Source of the DNA: Nonlabens spongiae
GTDB lineage: Bacteria; Bacteroidota; Bacteroidia; Flavobacteriales; Flavobacteriaceae
Assembly (NCBI RefSeq): GCF_002117125.1
Contig: NZ_CP019344.1
Location: forward strand, 1,364,001-1,428,000
Reading direction: 5' to 3'
Length of the DNA stretch: 64,000 nucleotides
Shown here: positions 54,470-63,845 of the stretch, piece after piece
Layout: each line of letters opens with the position of its first letter
How positions within the stretch are numbered: the first letter of the stretch is position 1
Made by a program: the position numbers and the translations under genes
Notes under the pieces: generated by a model
Database searches by the model: none
Told to the model about the DNA's origin: nothing
The model's input: only the letters and a program-made list of their open reading frames with translations

Positions 54470-54503
54470 AAATGCCCGTCTCACAACTGAAACGGGCATT
54501 TTT
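54470..54503. terminator. Bidirectional terminator between fic and the E2 gene
   Basis: Arms AAATGCCCGT (54470-54479) and ACGGGCATTT (54492-54501) pair perfectly, with A and T runs on the outside. Confidence 0.9.
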
Positions 54504-54524
54504 GAATCTTGAAATTGGTGACCT

Positions 54525-55862
54525 CTAAATAGTTCTGTCCGGATCAAATCCTTCTAGTAACTGCGCCACACGCTGAACAAACTGTCCGCCCAACGCTCCG
54601 TTCACTACTCTGTGATCATAGCTATGTGACAAGAACATTTTCATACGTATACCGATGAAATCACCATCTGGAGTTTCTACAACTGCTGGCACTTTTCTAA
54701 TCGCTCCAAGTGCCAAAATTGCCACCTGCGGCTGATTGATGATAGGCGTACCCATGATCGATCCAAAAGTTCCTACATTAGTTACCGTGTACGTTCCTCC
54801 TTGAGTGTCGTCTGGTTTCAATTTTCCAGTTCTGGCTCTATTTGCAAGATCATTTACTGATTTTGCCATACCTACCAGATTCAACTGATCAGCATTCTTA
54901 ATTACCGGAACGATTAGGTTACCGTCTGGCAAGGCAGCAGCCATACCTAGATTGATATTTTTTCGCTTGATGATCTTGTCTCCGTCTACTGAAATGTTGA
55001 TCATAGGAAATTCCTTGATCGCCTGAGCAACTGCTTCCATAAAGATAGGAGTGAATGTCAAATTTTCCCCTTCACGTTGTTTGAAAGCATCTTTGTTTTT
55101 CTTTCTCCAGTTCCAGATATTGGTTACGTCACATTCAATAAAACTCTGAACGTGTGCACTGGTCTGTACTGATGCTACCATGTGGTGCGAAATGAGTTTC
55201 CCCATGCGGCTCATTTCCATAATTTCATCACCTCCATTTACCGAAACGGGTGCTGCAACAGGTGCTTGCTTTGGAGCAGCACTGTGCGAAGCTGGTGCTG
55301 CCGGTGTGGATGGGTTAGATGATGTAGCAGTAACTTTTCCTGCTTTTTTATCCTCGACATAAGCTAAAATGTCATTTTTGGTAACTCGACCACCCTTACC
55401 GGTTCCGGAAATGGACTCTAACTCGTCCAAAGAAATACCTTCTTGTTTAGCTATGTTTTTTACTAAGGGTGAGTAAAATGAATCAGAATCTGCATAATTG
55501 TTGTCAGAGCTAGTGCTTGACGTAATTTCTTGTTCAATTCTCGCAGCAGCTTCTTCAACTACTTTTGGCTCACTTACCTCTGAAGTTTCGGTTGAGTCTG
55601 CATCTTCAGTTTCACCTTCACCTTCTGTCTCGATGATGGCGATGGTTTGCCCTACTTGAACAACATCATCTAACTCAAATAGCCTCTCAACAAGTTTACC
55701 ATCCACCTCGCTGGGAACCTCGCTATCGACTTTATCTGTGGCAATTTCAAGAACAGGTTCATCCATCTCGATGGTGTCCCCTACTTCCTTAAGCCATGAA
55801 GTAATAGTTGCTTCTGCAACAGATTCACCCATTTTGGGCAACTTCAACTCAAATCTTGCCAT
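54525..55862 (-). CDS. 2-oxo acid dehydrogenase E2 acyltransferase
   Basis: The 445-residue protein has a lipoyl domain (LEIATDKVDSEVPSEV, Lys lipoylated), a Glu/Ser/Thr-rich linker, the peripheral-subunit-binding domain (YSPLVKNIAKQEGISLDEL), an Ala/Pro linker and the catalytic domain. The final motif reads SYDHRVVNGALGG, where the usual HRxxDG has Asn in place of Asp. It is the core of pyruvate, 2-oxoglutarate or branched-chain complexes; the acetyl/succinyl specificity cannot be told. E1 and E3 genes are not adjacent. Confidence 0.9.
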   Translation of the reverse strand: MARFELKLPKMGESVAEATITSWLKEVGDTIEMDEPVLEIATDKVDSEVPSEVDGKLVERLFELDDVVQVGQTIAIIETEGEGETEDADSTETSEVSEPKVVEEAAARIEQEITSSTSSDNNYADSDSFYSPLVKNIAKQEGISLDELESISGTGKGGRVTKNDILAYVEDKKAGKVTATSSNPSTPAAPASHSAAPKQAPVAAPVSVNGGDEIMEMSRMGKLISHHMVASVQTSAHVQSFIECDVTNIWNWRKKNKDAFKQREGENLTFTPIFMEAVAQAIKEFPMINISVDGDKIIKRKNINLGMAAALPDGNLIVPVIKNADQLNLVGMAKSVNDLANRARTGKLKPDDTQGGTYTVTNVGTFGSIMGTPIINQPQVAILALGAIRKVPAVVETPDGDFIGIRMKMFLSHSYDHRVVNGALGGQFVQRVAQLLEGFDPDRTI

Positions 55863-55991
55863 AACTATTTTCTAATTCTTATTTCTTTAAGTCTGCAAAA
55901 ATAATACTTCTCAATTCTGTAATTGCGGATTTTTCATCGTTAACCGCGGTTTTTAAGAATTCGTTATCAAATCTGCAATCAAATCGCTTAT

Positions 55992-57125
55992 TCACTTCAT
56001 TATTTTCACTGCTCCACGAGCATTTGCATCATCACTTCCTAGAATCGTACTCGTATTTTCTGCATAAAAACGATATTTAAACTTCCGCCTATGTTCTTTA
56101 ATAAAGGTAAGTATCTCACTAAAAGAATAACTTGATGTATCAAAAATGAGTTCTGAGGAACTTTCTTCTTCAACCGATTCTAAAGAACGTGTGATTAAGT
56201 TCTCAGTGCCCTGCCATCCTGTTTCTGAAACAAAAATTTGTTTTAAGTTTTGAACCTCTTGAACTTTTTCGCTCGTTGAAGATTTTACCAGTACAAACAA
56301 TTTCGCAGCAGCTTTTACCAGCCATTTCTCTAATCGGTTTCGCTTGAAATATTTATCGTAGAACAACTCCATGGCGCCATAAAATCGTTTGAGATACACC
56401 TTATCTTTTACCGTGCTTTCTCCCTTGAAATGTAAAACCGTTTGCGAGCCCAAGTAATAATTTTGAAATCCCTTTTGAAGTGCCGTGTAACTCAAATCAA
56501 TATCTTCTCCATACATGAAGTAGCGATTGTCAAAACCGCCACATTCCTTATAGACATTAGCCTTACAAAACATAAACGCGCCCACCAGTATATCGACTGC
56601 GTCCTCTCTAAACTCGCCCACCTTATTAAAATAATAATTGGAATCGTTACCTAAAATCTTCTGTCGAGAGACTTCTGGTGTGGGGATGTGTCTTTTGCTT
56701 TCGGGTAGGAATGTGCCGCTACCATCCATGAGTCTTACGCCTAGAAAACCTAATTTCTTGTGGTCGTGGGATTGTGGTTGCGACGCTTTCACTTCGACTC
56801 CGCTCAGCGACCGCGCGAAAGCGAGACACTCAACAAAGACCTGCTCAGGAACTACCGTATCAGGATTTAAAATACATAGATACTCACCGCTCGCTTGCTC
56901 TACCGCAAGGTTATTCCCTTTGGAGAAACCATGGTTCTGATCAAAAGCCAGCAATTTAACTTGTGGAAAATGTTGCTTCACCAGCTCGGTACTGCCATCT
57001 TGTGAATGATTATCGGCCACGATGATTTCTGCATCGAGATCTTGAGTGGCTGCAAGAACGCTCTTGAGACACAGATTCAAGAAATGCTTAGCATTGTAAT
57101 TGAGAATGATGACCGAAAGTTCCAA
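55992..57125 (-). CDS. GT2 glycosyltransferase with in-frame repeat insertion
   Basis: The 377-residue protein begins SVIILNYNAKHFLNLCL, has EIIVADNHSQDGSTELV, the metal motif YLCILNPDTVVPE and the later FMYGEDIDLSYTALQ, as in rhamnosyl- and other GT2 transferases. The 40-nt split palindrome at 56784-56823 is read in frame as AFARSLSGVEVKAS, an insertion in the loop after NPDTVVPE that related proteins lack. It starts 3 nt after recR, forming an operon with it. Confidence 0.85.
   Translation of the reverse strand: MELSVIILNYNAKHFLNLCLKSVLAATQDLDAEIIVADNHSQDGSTELVKQHFPQVKLLAFDQNHGFSKGNNLAVEQASGEYLCILNPDTVVPEQVFVECLAFARSLSGVEVKASQPQSHDHKKLGFLGVRLMDGSGTFLPESKRHIPTPEVSRQKILGNDSNYYFNKVGEFREDAVDILVGAFMFCKANVYKECGGFDNRYFMYGEDIDLSYTALQKGFQNYYLGSQTVLHFKGESTVKDKVYLKRFYGAMELFYDKYFKRNRLEKWLVKAAAKLFVLVKSSTSEKVQEVQNLKQIFVSETGWQGTENLITRSLESVEEESSSELIFDTSSYSFSEILTFIKEHRRKFKYRFYAENTSTILGSDDANARGAVKIMK
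56784..56823. repeat. Split palindrome with 24-nt insert, inside a GT2 gene
   Basis: CGCTTTC and GCGAAAGCG flank the 24-nt insert with the core ACTTCGACTCCGCTCAGC; AGA follows on the right. 38 of 40 positions match the unit at 36138. Confidence 0.9.
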
Positions 57126-57128
57126 AAT

Positions 57129-57746
57129 CTAATTCTTGATAGAAGATTCATAAGGTACGCGCTGAGCAATACTACGGCCTAGTGTGACCTCGTCAGCAAA
57201 CTCGAGCTCGTCGCCCACGGCGATTCCCCTGGCGATCGTGGAAGTGCGTATGTCAATACCTTCCAGCTGTTTGAAAATATAGAAATTAGTGGTATCTCCC
57301 TCTATAGTAGGACTTAGCGCAAAAATTATCTCTTGAACACCATCTTTTTTTATGCGTTCGACAAGCGATCGTACTTTGAGATCCTGTGGCCCGATGCCAT
57401 CCATAGGGCTGATTTTACCACCCAAAACATGATAAAGACCACGATATTGACTCGTGTTTTCAATCGCCATCACATCCCTGATATCCTCCACCACGCACAC
57501 GATGGTTTCATCGCGTTTGGGACTGCTGCATATCTCACAAAGATCACCATCGCTTACGTTATGGCACTTCTTACAGAATTTCAAATCGTGTCGCATGCGG
57601 GTCAGCGCAGTCGACAGTTGATCGGTTTGCTGTTCTGGCTGGCGCATGAGATGCAATACGAAACGCAAAGCGGTACGTTTCCCTACTCCCGGCAATTGCG
57701 ACATCTCATTTACAGCGTCTTCTAAGATTTTTGAAGAGAAATTCAT
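57129..57746 (-). CDS. recR: Recombination protein RecR
   Basis: The 205-residue protein has the helix-hairpin-helix [17 protein letters not shown], a four-Cys zinc site ([16 protein letters not shown]) and a Toprim core with [14 protein letters not shown]. It works with RecF and RecO at stalled forks and gaps. Its stop is 3 nt from the GT2 start. Confidence 0.97.
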   Translation of the reverse strand: MNFSSKILEDAVNEMSQLPGVGKRTALRFVLHLMRQPEQQTDQLSTALTRMRHDLKFCKKCHNVSDGDLCEICSSPKRDETIVCVVEDIRDVMAIENTSQYRGLYHVLGGKISPMDGIGPQDLKVRSLVERIKKDGVQEIIFALSPTIEGDTTNFYIFKQLEGIDIRTSTIARGIAVGDELEFADEVTLGRSIAQRVPYESSIKN

Positions 57747-57749
57747 TCA

Positions 57750-57805
57750 GGGATTTGAGATTTGAGATTAGAGATTAGAGGTTAGAGGTTAGAGGTTAGA
57801 GGTTA
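57750..57805. repeat. Heptamer tandem array, GAGGTTA units
   Basis: Eight 7-bp units cover 56 nt: GGGATTT, GAGATTT, GAGATTA twice, then GAGGTTA four times. It lies immediately upstream of the recR start. Confidence 0.8.
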
Positions 57806-57887
57806 AAAAATAAACCAGTTCATCTAAGCAACCTGAGTCCAAATTTGGAATTTGGTCCCGTTAACAATCGGGATTGGAATTTGATAA

Positions 57888-58856
57888 TCAGCTGTATTTT
57901 TTGAGAACTTCCACTTGTTGCTCAATCGCTTCCGTAAACTCATTTTTCATACGCTGAATTAATTCAGAGGCAGGGATGGAATCCTTTACAGTCGCAACTC
58001 CTTGACCGGCACTCCAGATGGTTTTCCAGGCTTTGGCCTCCGTATCCATTTCTTTCCCAAAATCTATTTTCCCTTTTGAAGCTAATTGTTCTTCTGTGAT
58101 ACCTGCTGCTTGTAGGCTCGCCGATAGAAAATTTGCGCTCACACCTGATATTGCTGCAGTGTACACTACATCACTTGACCCAGCATCGATGATCATCTGG
58201 CGGTATTCATCAGTTGCTTTTGACTCATTTGTATTGATGAAGCGGGTTCCTAGATAGGCAAAATCTGCTCCCATCTGGCAGGCGCTGGCCACATCTTGAC
58301 CAGAACTCATCGCGCCTGAAAGTATAATCGCTCCGTCAAAAAAGCTTTTCACTTCTCTAATGAACGGCATGGGATTGAGTGTTCCAGCATGTCCACCAGC
58401 TCCGGCACAGACTAGGATCAATCCATCCACACCGGCTTCCATCGCCTTTTCTGCATGACGTTTTTTAATTACATCGTGGAAGACCAGTCCACCATAGCTG
58501 TGCACGGCGTTTACCACATCGCTTACTGCTCCCAGCGAAGTAATCACTAGCGGCACTCGATGCTTCATGCACAATTTTAAGTCGGCCTCCAGTCTGGGGT
58601 TGCTCCCGTGAACAATGAGATTAACTCCAAACGGCGCTGCCTTCTTACCTGTTTCTTTTTCCCAGGCTGACAGCTGCTCTTTGATAGTAATCAACCACTC
58701 CTCAAAACCCTCACTAGAGCGCTGGTTCAAAGCAGGGAATGTCCCGATGATTCCATTTTTACAACATTCTATGACCAGTTCCGGTCCTGAAATTAAAAAC
58801 ATGGGCGCCGCAATCACTGGCAAACTGAGATTTTTTGAAAGATCTTTTACAGACAT
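57888..58856 (-). CDS. Nitronate monooxygenase family flavoprotein
   Basis: The 322-residue TIM-barrel has VIAAPMFLISGPELVIECC, GVNLIVHGSN, a phosphate/FMN-binding LVCAGAGGHAGTLNP and GADFAYLGTRFINTNES. NMOs oxidise alkyl nitronates to aldehydes, protecting against toxins such as 3-nitropropionate; many family members have unknown roles. No partner gene is adjacent. It lies between recR and the TonB receptor. Confidence 0.88.
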   Translation of the reverse strand: MSVKDLSKNLSLPVIAAPMFLISGPELVIECCKNGIIGTFPALNQRSSEGFEEWLITIKEQLSAWEKETGKKAAPFGVNLIVHGSNPRLEADLKLCMKHRVPLVITSLGAVSDVVNAVHSYGGLVFHDVIKKRHAEKAMEAGVDGLILVCAGAGGHAGTLNPMPFIREVKSFFDGAIILSGAMSSGQDVASACQMGADFAYLGTRFINTNESKATDEYRQMIIDAGSSDVVYTAAISGVSANFLSASLQAAGITEEQLASKGKIDFGKEMDTEAKAWKTIWSAGQGVATVKDSIPASELIQRMKNEFTEAIEQQVEVLKKYS

Positions 58857-59038
58857 ATTTTAGGTTTGGGATAAAAATAAGGAACAGTTAGGTAAGATGA
58901 GGCTTACATGGCTATAATTGGCGTGCAATTACTATTTAAAATCACGTTAACAATTCCCTAACTCGCTCGTCTATAGGTTTAATTTGCAATAGGAAAGCGG
59001 CATCGCCGTTCTTGAACCATCAATCATAATATCCAGGT

Positions 59039-61402
59039 TTGAAGAAGTTTTATCTAGGAGTGTTTTTTTTTGTTCTCGCTTTCGCGAAAGCGTACTCTCA
59101 AAAAGCGACCCTGTCAGGAACGATCACTGAGAAAAGCACCGGCGAGACTCTACTCAATGTGAACGTGGTCTTTCCCGAAATCCCGACGGGAACGATCACA
59201 AACGAATACGGATTTTACTCCATAACAATACCAACGGGAACTTATAAAGTTCAATTTACCAGTTTAGGATATGCGCCTGTAGAGCAAACGATTGAACTTT
59301 CTGAAAACATGAAACTGGACATCGCTCTGGTTGCACAGGGTGAGGAACTGGAAGCCATCGTGATCAAAAACGATGTAGAGAAATTGGAGACCAAATCGCC
59401 ACAAATGAGCGTCAACTCACTAAGCATGGAAACGATCAAAAAGATTCCTGTAGTTCTGGGCGAGACGGATCTTGTAAAAGCGCTTACTTTATTACCAGGG
59501 GTTTCTAATGCCGGTGAGGGATCATCTGGCTTCAATGTGCGTGGTGGCGCGGCAGACCAAAATCTCGTGCTGCTGGATGAGGCAACGCTTTACGGAAGCG
59601 ATCACTTATTTGGTTTTTTCTCCGTCTTCAATCCAGATGCAATAAAAGATCTCAAACTTTACAAAGGTGGAATCCCAGCGCGATACGGCGGTAGGGTTTC
59701 AAGTGTACTGGATATTTATCAGCGTGATGGAAATAAACAGCGATTGTCCGGAACTGGAGGTATAGGACTCGTGGCCAGTAGATTACTTCTTGAAGGACCT
59801 ATTGTAAAAGACAAAGCTTCTTTTTTAATAGGTGGGCGTAGTAGTTATGCACATTTATTTCTGCCGCTTTTTGATATCGATAATACGGCTTATTTCTACG
59901 ATCTGAACGCAAAGTTGAGTTGGAATGTGGGAGAGAATGATCGACTTTATATGAGTAGTTATTTTGGGCGGGATGTATTTGAAGTTGACAATTTGTTTGG
60001 AAATAAATTTGGAAACAGTTTTGTCAATTTAAGATGGAACCATTTGTTCAACGACAAGCTCTTTGCCAATACCTCTTTGATCTTCAGCGATTATAATTAT
60101 GGGCTGGAGCTGGATTTTGTCGAATTTCAATTTGACAGCGGGATAAACAACTTGAACGCTAAGTACGATCTCACTCATTTCTTAAACAACAAAGTGAAAA
60201 TGCGTTATGGGCTCAATTCCATTTATTATGAATTTGACCCAGGTAAAATCGTCCCTACTACAGAAACCAGTGGAATCAACGAGCGTCAATTAATAAAAAA
60301 ATATGCTTGGGAAAATGGAATCTACGTGGACGGCGAGTTTGACCTCTCCGAAAAAATCAACGTTAATGCTGGATTGCGATTGAGCACCTTCAATCGACTG
60401 GGCCAAGACTCCCAGAACATCTATGGGCCAGATGGACCCCTTTCCTACAATCAGGAATTAGAGATTTATGAAAAGAATGATCCCATAGGTACATTTTCTT
60501 CCAGTAGGAGTGAAACATTAGAGTCCTTTTTGAATCTGGAACCGCGATTTGGGATTTCTTATTCTCTTGATGACGACACCAGTATCAAAGCCAGTTACCA
60601 GCGCATCAACCAGTATATTCACTTGATTAGTAACACAAATGCGCCTACACCTTTTGACCTCTATGCTCCCAGCGGTAATTTTATAGAACCACAGCGCGGA
60701 GATCAAGTTGCTGCAGGTTTCTTCAAAAATATAGGCGACTTTTCTCTCGAAACAGAAGTGTTCTATAAAAAAGTAAACAACAGATTGGATTATATAGATG
60801 GTGCAGATCTGATCGCCAATGATGCCGTGGAACAAATATTACTTGCGGGAGAAGCTCAGGCTTACGGACTCGAGGTGCTTTTTAGAAAAAACTCGGGAAG
60901 ACTGCAAGGATGGATCGCCTACACACTTTCACGTAGTGAACAAAGAACAGATGGACTGGAACCAGATGATCCCGGTATTAATAATGGCGAGTGGTACAGC
61001 TCGCCATGGGACAAAACCCACGATCTAACCATCACCTCTAGCTATGAGTGGAATAAAAAGTGGACGCTAGGAGCAAACTTCACTTTACAAACAGGTTTGC
61101 CAGTGACCTTCCCAAATGGTCAATACCAATTTGACAACCTTTTTATACCCACCTTTGAGTCGCGCAATTCCAGCAGATTGCCAGCGATTCATAGACTCGA
61201 CCTCTCTGCCACTTATACTCCTAAACCTGAAAAAACCAAAGGCTGGCAGGGAAGCTGGGTTTTCAGTTTGTATAATGCTTACAACAGAAGAAATGCTGTG
61301 AGCATAAGCTTTGCCGAGAATGAAGAAACTAATAGGAACGAAGCGACGCGATTAGCCATTTTTGGGCTTGTACCTGCCGTGACCTATAACTTTAAATTTT
61401 AA
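59039..61402 (+). CDS. TonB-dependent receptor with carboxypeptidase-like domain
   Basis: The 787-residue protein starts at a TTG with a signal peptide FFFVLAFAKA-YSQ, whose last part is encoded by a palindrome copy. A CarboxypepD-reg domain follows (SGTITEKSTGETLLNVNV), then the plug (FNVRGGAADQNLVLLDEATL) and the beta-barrel ending in TYNFKF, with terminal Phe. It imports an unknown ligand through the outer membrane. A DUF4249 lipoprotein gene follows after 4 nt, a known pair in this phylum. Confidence 0.93.
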   Translation: MKKFYLGVFFFVLAFAKAYSQKATLSGTITEKSTGETLLNVNVVFPEIPTGTITNEYGFYSITIPTGTYKVQFTSLGYAPVEQTIELSENMKLDIALVAQGEELEAIVIKNDVEKLETKSPQMSVNSLSMETIKKIPVVLGETDLVKALTLLPGVSNAGEGSSGFNVRGGAADQNLVLLDEATLYGSDHLFGFFSVFNPDAIKDLKLYKGGIPARYGGRVSSVLDIYQRDGNKQRLSGTGGIGLVASRLLLEGPIVKDKASFLIGGRSSYAHLFLPLFDIDNTAYFYDLNAKLSWNVGENDRLYMSSYFGRDVFEVDNLFGNKFGNSFVNLRWNHLFNDKLFANTSLIFSDYNYGLELDFVEFQFDSGINNLNAKYDLTHFLNNKVKMRYGLNSIYYEFDPGKIVPTTETSGINERQLIKKYAWENGIYVDGEFDLSEKINVNAGLRLSTFNRLGQDSQNIYGPDGPLSYNQELEIYEKNDPIGTFSSSRSETLESFLNLEPRFGISYSLDDDTSIKASYQRINQYIHLISNTNAPTPFDLYAPSGNFIEPQRGDQVAAGFFKNIGDFSLETEVFYKKVNNRLDYIDGADLIANDAVEQILLAGEAQAYGLEVLFRKNSGRLQGWIAYTLSRSEQRTDGLEPDDPGINNGEWYSSPWDKTHDLTITSSYEWNKKWTLGANFTLQTGLPVTFPNGQYQFDNLFIPTFESRNSSRLPAIHRLDLSATYTPKPEKTKGWQGSWVFSLYNAYNRRNAVSISFAENEETNRNEATRLAIFGLVPAVTYNFKF
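59077..59092. repeat. Palindrome copy 14, inside a signal-peptide coding region
   Basis: Perfect CGCTTTCGCGAAAGCG with TCT on the left; read as AFAKA at the end of the TonB receptor signal peptide. Confidence 0.95.
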
Positions 61403-61406
61403 TACC

Positions 61407-62222
61407 ATGAGAAAATTTGTAGGATTGCTTTTGATAACTGTTTTCATGTGGTCTTGTGAAGACGTGGTAGAATTGGATCTCAACAATGCAGACCCGAGAT
61501 TAGTAATAGACGCCAGCATAGAACTTGAGGAAGATGGTACAACCGTTGCTCAAGTTCTCCTATCGCGTACAGCAGATTTTTACACCGAGGAAAATCCTTT
61601 GGTCGAGGGAGCGGTGGTTACAGTAAGCGATGACCAGGGAAATAATTATATTCTTACAGATGTTGGCTTTGGGTTATACAGTGCAGAGATCATAACTGCT
61701 GAAGATGGTGTTTCCTATACACTAAGAATTGAGGACGGAAACGATATTTATACTGCTACAGAACAACTAGTAAGAACAAGTCCGCTAATTGAAGTGGAAC
61801 AAGAAATTGTAACAGGTTTTGGCGACGATGTTTTGAAACTCACCGCATTTTACAACGACCCGCCAGGACTAGGTAATTATTACCTCTTTGAATACCTAGA
61901 CCCATTAAATGAGCAAGTAGATGTAGGTGATGACGAATTTCTGGATGGAAACACCTCACCCACCATTTTCTTCTTTGAAGACTTTGAGGCGGGTGACCTA
62001 GCGACTTTCAGATCAAAAGGAATCGATCAAGAATGTTATAATTTTTATAGAAAACTATTGGATCAATCTGGTGAAGGAAGTGGTGGAGGTCCCTTCTCTA
62101 CCCCACCAGCTACCGTAAGAGGAAATATCATCAACTCAACAAATCCTGAAAGATATCCTTTTGGTTATTTTAGGGTAAGTGAGGTCTTCACCTTAGAATA
62201 TACCATTCAACCCACGGACTGA
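61407..62222 (+). CDS. DUF4249 lipoprotein
   Basis: The 271-residue protein has a lipoprotein signal (MRKFVGLLLITVFMWSCED, Cys 17) and the DUF4249 pattern VELDLNNADPRLVIDASIEL. It is a surface or periplasmic partner of the TonB receptor and may help to bind its ligand. It converges with the amidase gene after 33 nt. Confidence 0.88.
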   Translation: MRKFVGLLLITVFMWSCEDVVELDLNNADPRLVIDASIELEEDGTTVAQVLLSRTADFYTEENPLVEGAVVTVSDDQGNNYILTDVGFGLYSAEIITAEDGVSYTLRIEDGNDIYTATEQLVRTSPLIEVEQEIVTGFGDDVLKLTAFYNDPPGLGNYYLFEYLDPLNEQVDVGDDEFLDGNTSPTIFFFEDFEAGDLATFRSKGIDQECYNFYRKLLDQSGEGSGGGPFSTPPATVRGNIINSTNPERYPFGYFRVSEVFTLEYTIQPTD

Positions 62223-62255
62223 TCATGGATGGCAGAATCCTTTCTGAGTGCTACC

Positions 62256-63845
62256 TTATTCGTAACCTTTAGGAGGTTTTCTCGCTTTCAGCATCCTTTC
62301 AAATCCTGCAGCAATGTGATACAATTTTTTAAAACCGCTTGTATTATTCTGAATAAAAGTCATCCCATATGGCTTACCATCTTCATCGTAACCCATAGGC
62401 ACCGTAATTAAATCCATAAAACCTACAGCGGCGCTGGCAGCGTCGTAGTTATTGATGCTGGCAATGACATCAAGATCTTGATCGTTTAAGTCGCTATAGA
62501 ACTCTTGGGCATTTTTTAAAAGCCTAGATTTAATTTCCCTTAATTGCTCAGCTGTAGTGGTGTCCTTTTCTATATTATCAAACAGCCGCTGACCGTAGGG
62601 CATATAAGTCGTTGAATCCTTTTTATTTTCAGCAATGATGCTAGATATATCATAATCTCTGTATTGAGGATTTGCAAAATGCTTGAAATATTCAGGCAGG
62701 TCTTTTTTCATATCGGCATCCAGTAAGGTTATAAAACCATTAAGATCAATTTCTTTTTTTTCCAGCTCGACAATTTCAGCTCCAGTTCTTTTCATGGCAT
62801 CAATTGCTTTGCTATACAAGTTGTTTTTTAAATATGATTTGAACACACCTATTCTACGACCTTTTAAAGTACTATCTGTTAATGGTTTGTGCTTAGATCC
62901 ATAATTTATGGATATGTTGAATGCAGCTTCTGTTAAGATTAAATTGTCCTCGACATTTTTTGTCATAGGCCCTACTCGATCGAGATATTCTGAAATGGGC
63001 ACAACGCCACGACTAACAAGAGATGTTCCTGGCTTGTAACCCACTACCGAGTTTTGAGAAGCGGGAGAAATAATACTACCAGCAGTTTCACTACCTAATG
63101 CCGCCACGGCAAAATTTGCTGTTACCGCTACTCCACTACCACTGCTTGAACCACCGGTATCGATAGTTTTGCGCCCATAGGGATTCAAGGTTTGCCCACC
63201 TATCGCGCTATAACCACTGGGACAATCACCACAAAAGTAATAGGCCCACTCGCTTAGGTTGGTCTTGCCTAGTATAATTGCACCATTCTCTCTTAAATTA
63301 GTGATCACTTCTGCATCAGATTCCGGCCTATTTTCTTCAAGCAACTTAGCTCCAGCAGTAGTCGGCATGCCTGCGATGTCTATATTGTCTTTAACTAGAA
63401 TGGGCATTCCATAAACCGAAAAAATCACGTGATACTTTGATCGCTCAGCAACAAAATCGTGTAGCCGTTTGTCGGCCATTTTTGCTTGTTCAATACTTTG
63501 CTCATTTATCGCAATTACAGAATTCAGGGATTTTTCATTCTCACGATCGTACTTATATATGCGGTACAAATAGAATCGCGTAAGCTCCTCGTAGGTAAAT
63601 GTTCCATTTAAAATCTCTTGTTGAATTTCAGGTATGGACTTTTCCATAATGTATGGTGCTAACTTTTCATAACGCTCAAAATCTTTTATTTCCTCCAGCA
63701 GTGAACCAAACACCTGAACCTTAGTTAAAAAGTGAGAATCAAGTACCTTGAATTCCCTGAACGGCTCTTGAGCACTTAAAAGACCACATGAGATTATTGC
63801 GATTAAAAGAGCATAGACTACTTGAGACTTTACGTTCATGTTCAA
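62256..63845 (-). CDS. Secreted amidase-signature family protein
   Basis: The 529-residue protein has a signal peptide (VVYALLIAIISCGLLSAQ) and the amidase signature: catalytic Lys in PILVKDNIDIAG, and GGSSSGSGVAVTANFA with the Ser-cisSer pair. It hydrolyses amides in the periplasm or outside; substrate unknown. Fused or accompanying domains were not seen. Confidence 0.9.
   Translation of the reverse strand: MNMNVKSQVVYALLIAIISCGLLSAQEPFREFKVLDSHFLTKVQVFGSLLEEIKDFERYEKLAPYIMEKSIPEIQQEILNGTFTYEELTRFYLYRIYKYDRENEKSLNSVIAINEQSIEQAKMADKRLHDFVAERSKYHVIFSVYGMPILVKDNIDIAGMPTTAGAKLLEENRPESDAEVITNLRENGAIILGKTNLSEWAYYFCGDCPSGYSAIGGQTLNPYGRKTIDTGGSSSGSGVAVTANFAVAALGSETAGSIISPASQNSVVGYKPGTSLVSRGVVPISEYLDRVGPMTKNVEDNLILTEAAFNISINYGSKHKPLTDSTLKGRRIGVFKSYLKNNLYSKAIDAMKRTGAEIVELEKKEIDLNGFITLLDADMKKDLPEYFKHFANPQYRDYDISSIIAENKKDSTTYMPYGQRLFDNIEKDTTTAEQLREIKSRLLKNAQEFYSDLNDQDLDVIASINNYDAASAAVGFMDLITVPMGYDEDGKPYGMTFIQNNTSGFKKLYHIAAGFERMLKARKPPKGYE

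Noticed and set aside
57750..57805. CRISPR-like array upstream of recR
   Set aside because: The units are 7 bp with no spacers, so it is a simple tandem repeat.
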